A stretch of DNA of 49,735 nucleotides, from positions 1-49,735 of the forward strand of contig CAZGRE010000004.1 in assembly GCA_964528085.1 (NCBI GenBank). The letters are read 5' to 3'. A program made the position numbers and the translations under genes. Shown here piece by piece: positions 7,927-16,305 of this stretch (position 1 is the stretch's first letter; every line of letters begins with the position of its first letter). The notes beneath the pieces are model-generated. The model did no database searches and was not told where the DNA came from. It saw only the letters and a list, made by a program, of their open reading frames with translations. This stretch comes from B2-G16 sp964528085 (GTDB taxonomy: Bacteria; Bipolaricaulota; Bipolaricaulia; UBA7950; UBA9294).

Positions 7927-9299
7927 CAGACACCTCCCAAGGTGACGCGGTCGATCTTTATGTGTGGGGCGCCCTTCCCCGATTTCCGGTTGAGCTGCAT
8001 CGGCATCCCCTTCCCGCACCCTCCCCTCTCCCCGAATCGAAGGTCGCTTCCGATCATCGAGATCGCGCTCAAGGTGGAGAAGAGCTCACCGCTCATGTTC
8101 ACGTCGCGGACCAGCCCTCCGAGCCGGCCGCCCTTGATCTCGTAACCCCACTGCGCGCCGAACGTGAACTGATCACCCGATGTCTGGCCGCCCCGCGCAC
8201 CGACGAGGTAGTAGCCGTCGTCGATCGAGGAGACCATCCGGTCGAAGCTCGAACCCCCCGGCTCGATGAAGATGTTCGACATCCTGACGATCGGGGTGAA
8301 GTGAGCATCGACCGCCCGCATGTTCCCTGACAGCGGCTCGCCGAACTCGGCCGCCGTCTCGCGGGAGTGGAGCCTCCCGGTGAGGACCCCTTCCGTGATC
8401 AAACGGGTCTTCGTCCCGCGGACCCCTTCGTCGTCGATCTCGTAGCTTCCCGGATGCCCCGGGATCGTCGGATTGTCGGTCACGTTCAGGATCTCCCTTC
8501 CGAGTGGTGTTCCGATCTTCAGCTTCTCGCGGAACGCCGGGTTGTTCTGGAGCCCGTCCGCTTCGGATAGGTGCCCGAACGCCTCGTGGATGAAGACCGC
8601 TGCCTCGTCCGGGTCGAGGATCACGGGGTATACCCCGGCCCGTACCGGGGCGGCATCGAGGAGCCGCCGCGCCATCTCGATCCGCTCGGCGAGCTCGTCG
8701 TCGCGGCCGTATAGGCGGGAGAAGTCCTCGTTCCCCCCGAACGCGAACCGGACGCGCTGAACGATATCTCCCTTCTTCGTCACGATCCGGCCGAATATCC
8801 CGATGTTCAGCAGCTCGTACTCGACGATCGAGCCGTCGGAGTTGACGAACAGGCGGCTGGAGGCGAATTCATCGTATTCCGCCTCGCTTGTGACGACATC
8901 GGGCGAGCCGAGGATCAGCTCGTTGTAGTGACGGAGGAGCTCGATCTTCTCCTCGAGGGTGATCTTCCGCGGGTCGATCTTCGGAGATACGGGGAATGAG
9001 CCGGTTACGAGGGGGGCATCGGCGAGCCTGAGCGGCCTCTCCCGCATCGAGCCGACGAGCCTCGCCGAGGAGAGGATGTCTTCCGCGATCGAGGGGATCT
9101 TCTCCGGATCGGAGAACGATCCCGTCGCCTTCCCCCCGTTCATGTAGACTCGGATGTGCCCGCCCGAGGTCGAGTAGGAGCTCACAAGCTCGAGGCGCCC
9201 CCCCCGGTAGGAGACCCTGGTCTTCCTGTTCTCTTCGTAGCGGATGTCGGCATAGTCAGCGTTCAGGCCGGTGACGATCCGCGCAAGCCTCTCTTTCAT
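7926..9299 (-). CDS. tldD: TldD-type zinc metalloprotease
   Basis: The 457-residue catalytic partner of PmbA/TldE. The HExxxH zinc motif is intact as H238-E-A-F-G-H243, and the second half has the usual EIDDEGVRGTKT, FIEPGG, and the late cysteine in ERGGCGKG that completes the metal site in the family. TldD cleaves small unfolded peptides inside the TldD/TldE chamber. It has its own promoter in the 66-bp gap after the PKD-thioredoxin gene and heads the tldD-pmbA-upp-GNAT operon. Confidence 0.93.
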   Translation of the reverse strand: MKERLARIVTGLNADYADIRYEENRKTRVSYRGGRLELVSSYSTSGGHIRVYMNGGKATGSFSDPEKIPSIAEDILSSARLVGSMRERPLRLADAPLVTGSFPVSPKIDPRKITLEEKIELLRHYNELILGSPDVVTSEAEYDEFASSRLFVNSDGSIVEYELLNIGIFGRIVTKKGDIVQRVRFAFGGNEDFSRLYGRDDELAERIEMARRLLDAAPVRAGVYPVILDPDEAAVFIHEAFGHLSEADGLQNNPAFREKLKIGTPLGREILNVTDNPTIPGHPGSYEIDDEGVRGTKTRLITEGVLTGRLHSRETAAEFGEPLSGNMRAVDAHFTPIVRMSNIFIEPGGSSFDRMVSSIDDGYYLVGARGGQTSGDQFTFGAQWGYEIKGGRLGGLVRDVNMSGELFSTLSAISMIGSDLRFGERGGCGKGMPMQLNRKSGKGAPHIKIDRVTLGGV

Positions 9300-9331
9300 C
9301 TCTCACCGCCGGTTCGTTTCGTTGATCTTTA

Positions 9332-9360
9332 ATTCTAGATGGTTTAAAGGGAGCGGGCAA
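9332..9360 (-). promoter_or_regulatory. Sigma70-type promoter for tldD
   Basis: On the minus strand TTGCCC (9355-9360), a 17-nt spacer and TAGAAT (9332-9337), about 30 nt before the tldD ATG and just past the upstream gene's stop. Both hexamers and the spacing fit the pattern seen elsewhere in the window. Confidence 0.6.
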
Positions 9361-9365
9361 TCCGG

Positions 9366-10175
9366 CTACAGGAGCCCCGCGACCATCCCGTCGGGCAGGT
9401 CGAGCGGATGGCCGACGTAGCGGATCACTCCCTGGCGGTCGATCAGGAAGGTCCGCGGTATCCCGACGTCCGAACCGCTTACCCCGTAAAGCCGGGCGAT
9501 CCTGTTTTCGGATTTCCCCCCAGGCTCCCAGACGCTTATGAACGCGGTGTATCCTCCATCGGCGAGGAAGTCGATCGCATCCTCCTCCGATCGATCGGTG
9601 CTGACCACTATCACGACCAACCCGTCGTCGGCGTACTCTTTGGCCAGCGAGTCGAGATGAGGCATGCTCTGGCGGCACGGCGGGCACCATGCCCCCCAGA
9701 AGTCGAGGAGGACGACGCTCCCCCGCCGGAGGTTGGAGAGGGTCACCTCCCCACCCTCGGTCGTCCGGGCGGTGAAGTCAGGGGCCGTCTCGCCGACGTC
9801 GATCCCGACCGGGGGTCCATCGCCGCTGACGGTGATCGTCAGCCGGTCGGTCGCCTGCGACCCGCTGTCGTCGGTGACGGAGAGGGTCGCGGTGTATACG
9901 CCGGCGTAGTGGTAGGTATGATGGACGACGATCCCCAGATCGTCCCCTTCGGCCGGGTCGGTCCCGTCCCCGAAATCGAGGCAGTACGCGATCGTTTTGC
10001 TGCCCGGGGCGGTCGAGTACGAGAGGTCGAAACTGACCTCAAGCGGTGCCGGTCCGCTGATCGTCGGGCTCGTAAGGACGGCGATCGGGTGGGTTCGATC
10101 GAGGCAGCCTGTGAGGCCGAAGGCGAGTAGCCCGAGGAGGAAGAGGATCGTGTGTGCGCGGGTTCGCTCCGTCAT
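9366..10175 (-). CDS. Lipoprotein with PKD domain fused to TlpA-like thioredoxin
   Basis: ATG 10175 gives a 269-residue lipoprotein: TM-like residues 10-20, then lipobox LTGC with lipidated C24. Residues ~31-117 form a PKD domain (FGDGTDPAEGDD, then HTYHYAGVYTATLSVTD). Residues ~126-269 form a TlpA/ResA-type thioredoxin: GETAPDFTA, then FWGAWCPPCRQSMPHL with redox pair C164-C167, the cis-Pro region GIPRTFLID, and GVIRYVGH. It probably acts as a membrane-tethered thiol-disulfide reductase outside the cytoplasm, with PKD as spacer or binding module. An earlier in-frame ATG at 10262 would put 29 non-signal residues first, so I reject it. It is divergent from ileS. Confidence 0.82.
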   Translation of the reverse strand: MTERTRAHTILFLLGLLAFGLTGCLDRTHPIAVLTSPTISGPAPLEVSFDLSYSTAPGSKTIAYCLDFGDGTDPAEGDDLGIVVHHTYHYAGVYTATLSVTDDSGSQATDRLTITVSGDGPPVGIDVGETAPDFTARTTEGGEVTLSNLRRGSVVLLDFWGAWCPPCRQSMPHLDSLAKEYADDGLVVIVVSTDRSEEDAIDFLADGGYTAFISVWEPGGKSENRIARLYGVSGSDVGIPRTFLIDRQGVIRYVGHPLDLPDGMVAGLL

Positions 10176-10276
10176 GGGCTGATCTTCTCCCGCGGATAGG
10201 GGAGGGTAAACGACCGCTGGGATCGGTCTTTCCGACATCGTTCCCACTTGTTTTTGGGACATCCGTTCCGGGCCGG

Positions 10277-10306
10277 TTGACAGGCGGAGGTCTACGATGC
10301 TATGAT
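10277..10306 (+). promoter_or_regulatory. Strong sigma70-type promoter for ileS-purA
   Basis: Consensus TTGACA (10277-10282), an 18-nt spacer and TATGAT (10301-10306). Predicted start is near 10313, leaving a leader of about 148 nt before the ileS ATG. Confidence 0.75.
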
Positions 10307-10312
10307 CGCGGG

Positions 10313-10460
10313 TGATCGCGATGACAGCGAAGATGGCACGGTTTGAGCCGCTTTTGATCTATATTATTGTGCCCCGCTGAGGGGCGTCCTAGCGATTCTC
10401 GTCTCATTTAAGCACCCGATAAAAGAATAGCAGTGTCGGTTTGTGTGACAAGGAGCTAGA
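10313..10460 (+). other. Long 5' leader of ileS with a GC hairpin
   Basis: The stretch between the predicted start and the ileS ATG is AT-richer than its surroundings. It contains a hairpin GCCCC-GCTGA-GGGGC (10371-10385) with no following T-run, and ends with the ribosome-binding site AAGGAG. I looked for a T-box specifier/antiterminator and did not find the conserved T-box sequence. Its function, if any, is unknown. Confidence 0.4.
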
Positions 10461-13400
10461 ATGAAACGGTATGGAAAACTTATAAAAGATCCCCTGGCGA
10501 GAGAGGAGGAGATCCTCTCCTTCTGGAGGGAGACGGGGACGTTCGAGAAGACCCTCACTCAGACCGCCGGAGGGCCGCGGTACGTCTTCTACGAGGGGCC
10601 GCCGACTGCGAACGGGAAACCGCACTTCGGGCATCTGATGCCGCGGGTCTACAAGGATCTCTTCCCCCGTTACAAGACGATGAAGGGCTACTACGTCGGA
10701 CGGAAGGGGGGATGGGATACGCACGGCCTTCCAGTCGAGCTCGAGGTCGAGAAGGAGATTGGGGTCAACTCCAAGCCGGAGATCGAGGCGTACGGGGTCG
10801 AACGGTTCGTTGAGCGGTGCAAGGAGTCCGTCTGGCGGTACAAGGCCGAGTGGGAGCGGATGATCGAGCGGATGGGGTTTTGGATCGACCTTGAGAACGC
10901 TTACGTCACCTACACTGACGATTACATCGAGACCGTCTGGTGGGAACTGAAGACGATGTTCGATCGCGGCCTTCTCTACCAGGGACACAAGACCCTCCCC
11001 TATTGTCCCCGGTGCGGGACCGGCCTCTCATCACACGAGGTGGCGCAGGGGTATAGGAGCGTTGAAGACCCTTCCGTATCGATCAGGATGCCCGTCGACT
11101 CTGATCAGGATAGTTCATACAAGCGGGAGGGTGAGGGGCGCGTCTCCCTCCTCACCTGGACGACGACCCCGTGGACGTTGCCGGCGAACGTCGCCCTTGC
11201 CGTCGCTCCGGATGCGATCTACGTCGAGGTCGATCTCGGTGAAGAGCGGCTCATCCTCGCCAAATCGCTCGTCGATGCGGTGATCGAAGGGGAGCACCGC
11301 ATCGTGCGGGAGTTCCCGGGGAGGGAACTCGTCGGGCTCCGTTACGAGCCGCCGTACCGGTTGACCGACGCTCCGGCTGCTCATCGCGTCTATCCGGCCG
11401 ACTTCGTCAACCTCGAGGACGGGACGGGGATCGTTCACATCGCGTCCGCGTTCGGAGAGGATGACTACCGCCTCGGTGAACAGGTCGGTCTACCGTTCGT
11501 CCAGCCGGTCGATCTCGCGGGGAGGTTCACCGACGAGTTCCCCCTCTGCTCTGGAGACTTCGTAAAGGACGCAGATCAAAAGATCATCGACGATCTTTCC
11601 CGCCGCGGGCTCCTCTACCACCATTCCCTGTATACCCACGACTATCCGTTCTGCTGGCGCTGCGACACCCCCCTCATCTACTACGCCATGGATTCGTGGT
11701 ACATCCGGACGACGGCGGTCAAGGAGGAGATGATCGCACACAACCGGAAGATCAACTGGTACCCGCCGCACGTCGGTGAGGGGCGCCTCGGCGACTTCCT
11801 CGCCAACCTGAAGGACTGGGCCCTGTCGCGCGAGCGGTACTGGGGGACCCCGCTGAACCTTTGGGTCTGCGAGGACTGCGGGGAGGTGACGGCGATCGGG
11901 AGCCGGGCCGAGCTGGTGGAGAGGGCGCTCGATCCGAAGCTCGCTCAGAGTGTCGAGCTTCATCGTCCGTACGTGGACCGGGTCGACCTAAAGTGCGAGA
12001 AGTGCGGGGGGATCTCCCATCGCGTCCCGTACGTGATCGATACGTGGTTCGACTCGGGGTCGATGCATACAGCCCAATGGCACTACCCGTTCGAGAACGA
12101 GGAGCTGTTCAAGGAGAACTTCCCGGCCGATTTCATCTGCGAGGCGATGGAGCAGACGCGCGGCTGGTTCTACACCCTCCTTGCCACGAGCACGATCATC
12201 CACGGGCAGGCCCCGTATCGTAACTGCGTGAGCACCGGCCTCGGCCTCGACGAGGAGGGGGTGAAGATGAGCAAGAGCAAGGGGAACGTCATCGATCCGT
12301 GGGATCTGATCGACAAGTACGGCGCCGATTCGATCCGCTGGTACCTCTACTCTTCTAGCGCCCCCTGGAAGTCGAAGCGGCTCGGGGATGCTAACGTGAA
12401 GGAGCCGCTCTATCGATTCATCGACACCCTGCGGAATACCTACGACTTCTTCGCCCTGTACGCGTCGATCGACGGGTACGATCCTGAGGTCCATCATCCT
12501 CCGGATGAGGCGTTCACCCCCCTCGACCGGTGGATCCGCTCCCGATTCGTCGGGACGGCCGGCTCGGTCGATCGAGCCCTCGACGGATACGACGTCACTT
12601 CCGCCACGGCTGCGATCGAGTCGTTCCTCGACGACCTTTCGAACTGGTACGTCCGCCTCTCCCGCCGGCGGTTCTGGCGGGGCGGGCTTGAGGACGACAA
12701 GAAGGCCGCTTATGCGACGCTGTACGGGGCTCTGGTCGGGCTCGCCAAGCTCCTCGCTCCATTCCTCCCGTTCATCTCAGAGGCGATCTATTTGAAGTTG
12801 AAGAGATCCGACGACCCGGAGAGCGTCCATCTCTGCTCCTATCCGGAGGGGGATGACTCCCTCCGCGATCCCGATCTCGAGGAGGAGATGGCGGTCGCCC
12901 GGCGGATCGTCGCCCTCGGGCATCAGACAAGGAACAGGGCGGAGGTGAAGGTCCGCCAGCCCCTCTCTCGGATCATCGTCGAGTCGAAGGAGCCCCTCTC
13001 CTCCGAGATCTGTCGCCTGATCGAGACGGAGCTGAACGTCGAGCGGGTCGAGTTTGCGGAATCGATCGATCGATACTTCAGGCGTGAGCCGCAACCGAAC
13101 TTTCGATCCCTCGGTCCCCGCCTCGGCCGGATGGGGAAGGCAGTAGGGGAGTGGATCTCATCCCAGTCGGCGGAGAGGCTGGCGGAGCTCCTCGCCGGCG
13201 GAGAGGCGACGATCGAGATCGAGGGAGAGAAGGTCACCATTCTATCCTCGGACGTCACCTACCGATCGGTCCTCCCTAGCGGCCTCCTCCTCGCCGAAGA
13301 GGGGGGGGAGCGCCTCCTCCTTGATACTTCGATCGATGAGAGGCTCCGGAGGAGGGGGCTCCTCCGCGAGCTGATCCATCGGATCCAGTTAGCGCGGAAG

Positions 13401-13628
13401 GAGGCTGGGTTCGAGGTGACCGATCGGATCGTCCTCGCCTACGAAGCGGAGGGGGAGCCGGCCGATATTATCGCCTCGCACGAGGATGAGATCGCCTCGG
13501 AGGTGCTGGCGGCGAGGATCGTCTCCGCCCTCTCTGGGACCGAGTTCGAGGAGGTGCGGGAGATCCCGCTCGGAGCCGGTTCGGTGAAGATCGGCCTATC
13601 CCGCGTCAGATCCGAAGGGGGAGGGTGA
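10461..13628 (+). CDS. ileS: Isoleucyl-tRNA synthetase, eukaryote-like (type 2)
   Basis: The enzyme charges tRNA-Ile. It has 1055 residues. The HIGH box is HFGH (55-58) in PPTANGKPHFGHL, with GRKGGWDTHGLPVE after it; the KMSKS box is exact (602-606). A zinc-type CPRCG lies near residue 180, a CP1 editing domain spans ~200-400 (LLTWTTTPWTLPAN, EDGTGIVHIA.AFGEDDY), and CWRCDTPLIY follows. The GWDTHGLPVE form and lack of a bacterial C-terminal zinc finger point to the eukaryote/archaea-like class, which in other bacteria is associated with low mupirocin sensitivity; whether that holds here is untested. It has its own promoter and is coupled to purA through TGATG. Confidence 0.96.
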   Translation: MKRYGKLIKDPLAREEEILSFWRETGTFEKTLTQTAGGPRYVFYEGPPTANGKPHFGHLMPRVYKDLFPRYKTMKGYYVGRKGGWDTHGLPVELEVEKEIGVNSKPEIEAYGVERFVERCKESVWRYKAEWERMIERMGFWIDLENAYVTYTDDYIETVWWELKTMFDRGLLYQGHKTLPYCPRCGTGLSSHEVAQGYRSVEDPSVSIRMPVDSDQDSSYKREGEGRVSLLTWTTTPWTLPANVALAVAPDAIYVEVDLGEERLILAKSLVDAVIEGEHRIVREFPGRELVGLRYEPPYRLTDAPAAHRVYPADFVNLEDGTGIVHIASAFGEDDYRLGEQVGLPFVQPVDLAGRFTDEFPLCSGDFVKDADQKIIDDLSRRGLLYHHSLYTHDYPFCWRCDTPLIYYAMDSWYIRTTAVKEEMIAHNRKINWYPPHVGEGRLGDFLANLKDWALSRERYWGTPLNLWVCEDCGEVTAIGSRAELVERALDPKLAQSVELHRPYVDRVDLKCEKCGGISHRVPYVIDTWFDSGSMHTAQWHYPFENEELFKENFPADFICEAMEQTRGWFYTLLATSTIIHGQAPYRNCVSTGLGLDEEGVKMSKSKGNVIDPWDLIDKYGADSIRWYLYSSSAPWKSKRLGDANVKEPLYRFIDTLRNTYDFFALYASIDGYDPEVHHPPDEAFTPLDRWIRSRFVGTAGSVDRALDGYDVTSATAAIESFLDDLSNWYVRLSRRRFWRGGLEDDKKAAYATLYGALVGLAKLLAPFLPFISEAIYLKLKRSDDPESVHLCSYPEGDDSLRDPDLEEEMAVARRIVALGHQTRNRAEVKVRQPLSRIIVESKEPLSSEICRLIETELNVERVEFAESIDRYFRREPQPNFRSLGPRLGRMGKAVGEWISSQSAERLAELLAGGEATIEIEGEKVTILSSDVTYRSVLPSGLLLAEEGGERLLLDTSIDERLRRRGLLRELIHRIQLARKEAGFEVTDRIVLAYEAEGEPADIIASHEDEIASEVLAARIVSALSGTEFEEVREIPLGAGSVKIGLSRVRSEGGG

Positions 13629-14890
13629 TGGCAAAGGCGGTCCTCGGGATGCAATGGGGAGATGAGGGGAAGGGGAAGATCGTCCATCTCCTCGCTCGCG
13701 ATGCACAGATCGTCGTCCGGTTCAACGGCGGGGCGAACGCTGGCCATACCCTGATCGACCGCGGGGTCAAGTTCGGGACGCACCTGATCCCCTCGGGCGC
13801 GTTCTATCCCGGGATCCTCTCCGTTCTCGCCGGCGGGATGGCGATCGACCTCGCGGTCCTAAGGGAGGAGTTCGACGCGATATCCAACCATCTTGGCTTT
13901 TCCCCTCGGCTCCTCATCGCAGAGAACGCACATCTCGTCCTTCCGTACCATCGGATCATCGAGGAGCTCGAGGGGACCGGTGAGCGGATCGGGACGACCA
14001 GAAGGGGGATCGGTCCGATGTACCGGGATAAGGCGGCCCGGATCGGTATCCGCGCCGGGGATCTGTTGGAGCCGGATCTGTTGGTCGAGCGGATTGAGAT
14101 GCGTCTGTCCCTCCTTCGCCGCGAGCATCCGGAATCGGATGAGATAGGTGAGCTGACCGGACAGGGACTGGCTGAACGGCTTCTCTCCCTCGCTGAGCCG
14201 TTCCTCCCCTCGATCGGGGACGCATCCCGCGTCATAGTCGATGCGCTCGCAACCGGGAAGGAGGTCCTGTTCGAGGGGGCGCAGGGGGCCCTCCTTGACC
14301 TCGATCATGGTACCTACCCCTACGTTACCTCTTCCGCGACGACGTTCGCCGGGCTGATGAATGCGGTCGGGATCCCGTCACCGGACGTCTCGGAGAGGAT
14401 CGGTGTTGTGAAGGCGTATTCGACCAGGGTCGGGGAAGGGCCGTTCCCGACCGAGCTTGAGGACGGGATCGGATCCCTCCTCCGCGATCGGGGGGGTGAG
14501 TATGGGGTCACGACCGGCCGGCCCCGACGCTGCGGTTGGATCGACCTCGTCTCCCTCCGGTATGCGGTCGCCCTGAACGACCCGACCGGGATCGCGTTGA
14601 CAAAGCTCGACGTCCTCACCGGGATCGAGGAGTTGAAGGTCTGCGTCGCCTACCGCCTGGATGGAAGGACGATCGAGGACTTCCCACGCTCGGCAGCGAG
14701 GCTTGCCCGCTGTATCCCTGTCTATGAGACGATCCCCGGCTGGGAGGATCCGATCGTTCGGATCCGCTCGTTCGACCGGCTCCCGAGCGAAGCCCGGGGT
14801 TACATAGAGCGGATCGAGGAGGCGTGCGGTGTCCCGGCCAGGCTCATCTCGGTCGGGCCGGGGCCGGAGGAGACGATCCTCCGGCTTTGA
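13628..14890 (+). CDS. purA: Adenylosuccinate synthetase
   Basis: The enzyme joins IMP and aspartate using GTP, the first committed step to AMP. ATG 13628 shares its A with the ileS stop and has GGGGGAGG just before it. The 420-residue product has the GTP loop WGDEGKGK (residues 10-17, catalytic D12), NGGANAGHT with catalytic H40, the IMP-site stretches GTTRRGIGPMY and VLFEGAQGALLDLDHGTYP, and VTTGRPRRCGWID. Its stop codon lies inside the -35 box of the rplM promoter. Confidence 0.96.
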   Translation: MAKAVLGMQWGDEGKGKIVHLLARDAQIVVRFNGGANAGHTLIDRGVKFGTHLIPSGAFYPGILSVLAGGMAIDLAVLREEFDAISNHLGFSPRLLIAENAHLVLPYHRIIEELEGTGERIGTTRRGIGPMYRDKAARIGIRAGDLLEPDLLVERIEMRLSLLRREHPESDEIGELTGQGLAERLLSLAEPFLPSIGDASRVIVDALATGKEVLFEGAQGALLDLDHGTYPYVTSSATTFAGLMNAVGIPSPDVSERIGVVKAYSTRVGEGPFPTELEDGIGSLLRDRGGEYGVTTGRPRRCGWIDLVSLRYAVALNDPTGIALTKLDVLTGIEELKVCVAYRLDGRTIEDFPRSAARLARCIPVYETIPGWEDPIVRIRSFDRLPSEARGYIERIEEACGVPARLISVGPGPEETILRL

Positions 14891-14915
14891 AAGCCCCCGT
14901 CGGCCCAGTTATAAT
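14887..14915 (+). promoter_or_regulatory. Strong sigma70-type promoter for rplM, overlapping the purA stop
   Basis: TTGAAA (14887-14892), exactly 17 nt, then perfect TATAAT (14910-14915). The purA TGA (14888-14890) is part of the -35 element. Predicted start is near 14922. Confidence 0.75.
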
Positions 14916-14952
14916 CACCACCTCAACCGTAGTTCCTAAGGAGCCTCAGAAT

Positions 14953-15396
14953 ATGCAACGGACGTTTGTGGCGAAGAACGAGGAGCGGGGGAAGACCTGG
15001 GACCGCGAGTGGTATCTTGTCAACGCTGACGGGAAACGGCTCGGCCGCCTCGCCTCCGAGATCGCTTTCATCCTCCAGGGGAAGCACAAGCCGATTTACA
15101 CCCCACATGTCGACACCGGCGACTACGTAATCGTGATCAACGCCGAAAAGATCGCGCTCACCGGCCAGAAGTGGGATCAGAAGATGTATCAGCGCCATAC
15201 CGGCTACATCGGGAATCTGAAGGAGATCACCTACAGACGGTTGATCGAGCGCCGTCCGACCCTCCCCGTCCGCGAGGCGGTCCGGAGGATGCTCCCCAAG
15301 ACGAAGCTCGGCCGCCGGATGCTCCGAAAGCTGAAGGTATACGCCGGTCCGGTTCATCCTCACACCGCCCAAAATCCCAAGGAACTTGACATTTAA
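14953..15396 (+). CDS. rplM: Large-subunit ribosomal protein uL13
   Basis: The 147-residue protein is a structural component of the 50S subunit. ATG 14953 follows TAAGGAG at a 9-nt distance. Family residues include REWYLVNADGKRLGRLAS near the start, DYVIVINAEKIALTG, RHTGYIG, a MLPKTKLGRRMLRKLKVY block and HPHTAQNP at the end. In most bacteria rplM is followed at once by rpsI (uS9). Here no rpsI follows: the next 150 bp are non-coding and the next gene is an unrelated exported protein. Confidence 0.96.
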   Translation: MQRTFVAKNEERGKTWDREWYLVNADGKRLGRLASEIAFILQGKHKPIYTPHVDTGDYVIVINAEKIALTGQKWDQKMYQRHTGYIGNLKEITYRRLIERRPTLPVREAVRRMLPKTKLGRRMLRKLKVYAGPVHPHTAQNPKELDI

Positions 15397-15398
15397 AC

Positions 15399-15454
15399 AC
15401 CCCGGACCGACTCTTCCTGGACATTTGTCCATGACCCCTTAGACAAACCGGGGT
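15399..15454 (+). repeat. Nested inverted repeats downstream of rplM
   Basis: An outer stem ACCCCGG (15399-15405) / CCGGGGT (15448-15454) encloses a perfect hairpin TGGACA-TT-TGTCCA (15418-15431). No T-run follows, so it is not a classical intrinsic terminator; it may be a Rho-assisted 3' end, an mRNA-stability element or an operator. The rest of the 15397-15547 gap shows no other recognisable element. Confidence 0.4.
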
Positions 15455-15547
15455 AGCGCCGCTCGACACCGTTCCTTCCGCCCGGGCAGGGGCGGGAATA
15501 GACTCCCTTCACACTAAGAGGATCCATGTGATGGGTGGTGGAGGAGT

Positions 15548-16171
15548 ATGTCGAATCGAATGCGAAACCTTGCAGGTTGGACGGTTGTCGCAATACTCGT
15601 TTTGGGGCTGGGATTCGGAGGCGTCTCTCAAAAGATCGCCGTTTTCGTTCAAGCTGCTGCCCCTGTACCGGCAGCGGATCTCGAATTCCTGAAGAATTAT
15701 GCGACTCAGCGGTGTGCGATGATCACCGGGGGCGAGGTGGCGACCCAGGGTGAGCTGATGTACGCACAACGGTTGACCAACGCCTACGTCGGGGACAGCA
15801 TCACGGTCGAAGGGCTGCGCAGGCTCGCCCAGACGCTCGCGGTGGATCATATCGTGATCCTCCGACTCATCCGGTGGGAGGACCACATCTCGTACAAGCC
15901 GGAGCGCTCCCTCCTTCTTTTGGGAGCGACCTCGTTTCTCGATACCTCCCTTCAGCTTCTGATCGGCCCGCTCGGGCTCCTGTTCGGCCTCGACAAGGAG
16001 GCGACAGTCGCGTTGTTCGCCACGGTATTCAGTCCGAACGGGGATATTGAGTTCACGACCACGACAACATGCAAGGACCGGCCGTTCCTTTCACTCCTCA
16101 CCGCCGATCCTCTCGAGGCGGCGAAGGGTGCGATCGATGCGGCCCTGTATCAACTCGCTGTAGCACTGTGA
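15548..16171 (+). CDS. Small exported protein of unknown function
   Basis: The 207-residue protein is preceded by GGAGGAGT immediately before the ATG. An N-terminal signal or anchor segment (residues ~10-35, WTVVAILVLGLGFGG) is followed by an alpha/beta region. The stretch GLRRLAQTLAVDHIVILRL resembles the helix-strand pattern of CsgG/LpoB-type periplasmic lipoproteins, but I see no lipobox and cannot assign a family. A hydrophobic hairpin (LQLLIGPLGLLFG) lies near residues 138-150. It precedes the secreted PKD cluster by 134 bp; that gap (16172-16305) holds only the next gene's ribosome-binding site and no promoter I trust. Confidence 0.55.
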   Translation: MSNRMRNLAGWTVVAILVLGLGFGGVSQKIAVFVQAAAPVPAADLEFLKNYATQRCAMITGGEVATQGELMYAQRLTNAYVGDSITVEGLRRLAQTLAVDHIVILRLIRWEDHISYKPERSLLLLGATSFLDTSLQLLIGPLGLLFGLDKEATVALFATVFSPNGDIEFTTTTTCKDRPFLSLLTADPLEAAKGAIDAALYQLAVAL

Positions 16172-16305
16172 GGGAGGATGGTGAAAGGAGGCGTGAGGAA
16201 GGGTAATCGGTGTTACAGACTTGAGGGGCATGTATCTGCTAGAGTAAGGATGGATTCCTGATTTTGTTAATGAAGAAGATGAGAATGCCAACAAAGGAGG
16301 TAGCA

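Noticed and set aside
10307..10460. T-box riboswitch upstream of ileS
   Set aside because: The leader is long enough, but I could not find the conserved T-box sequence or a terminator/antiterminator pair with a T-run.
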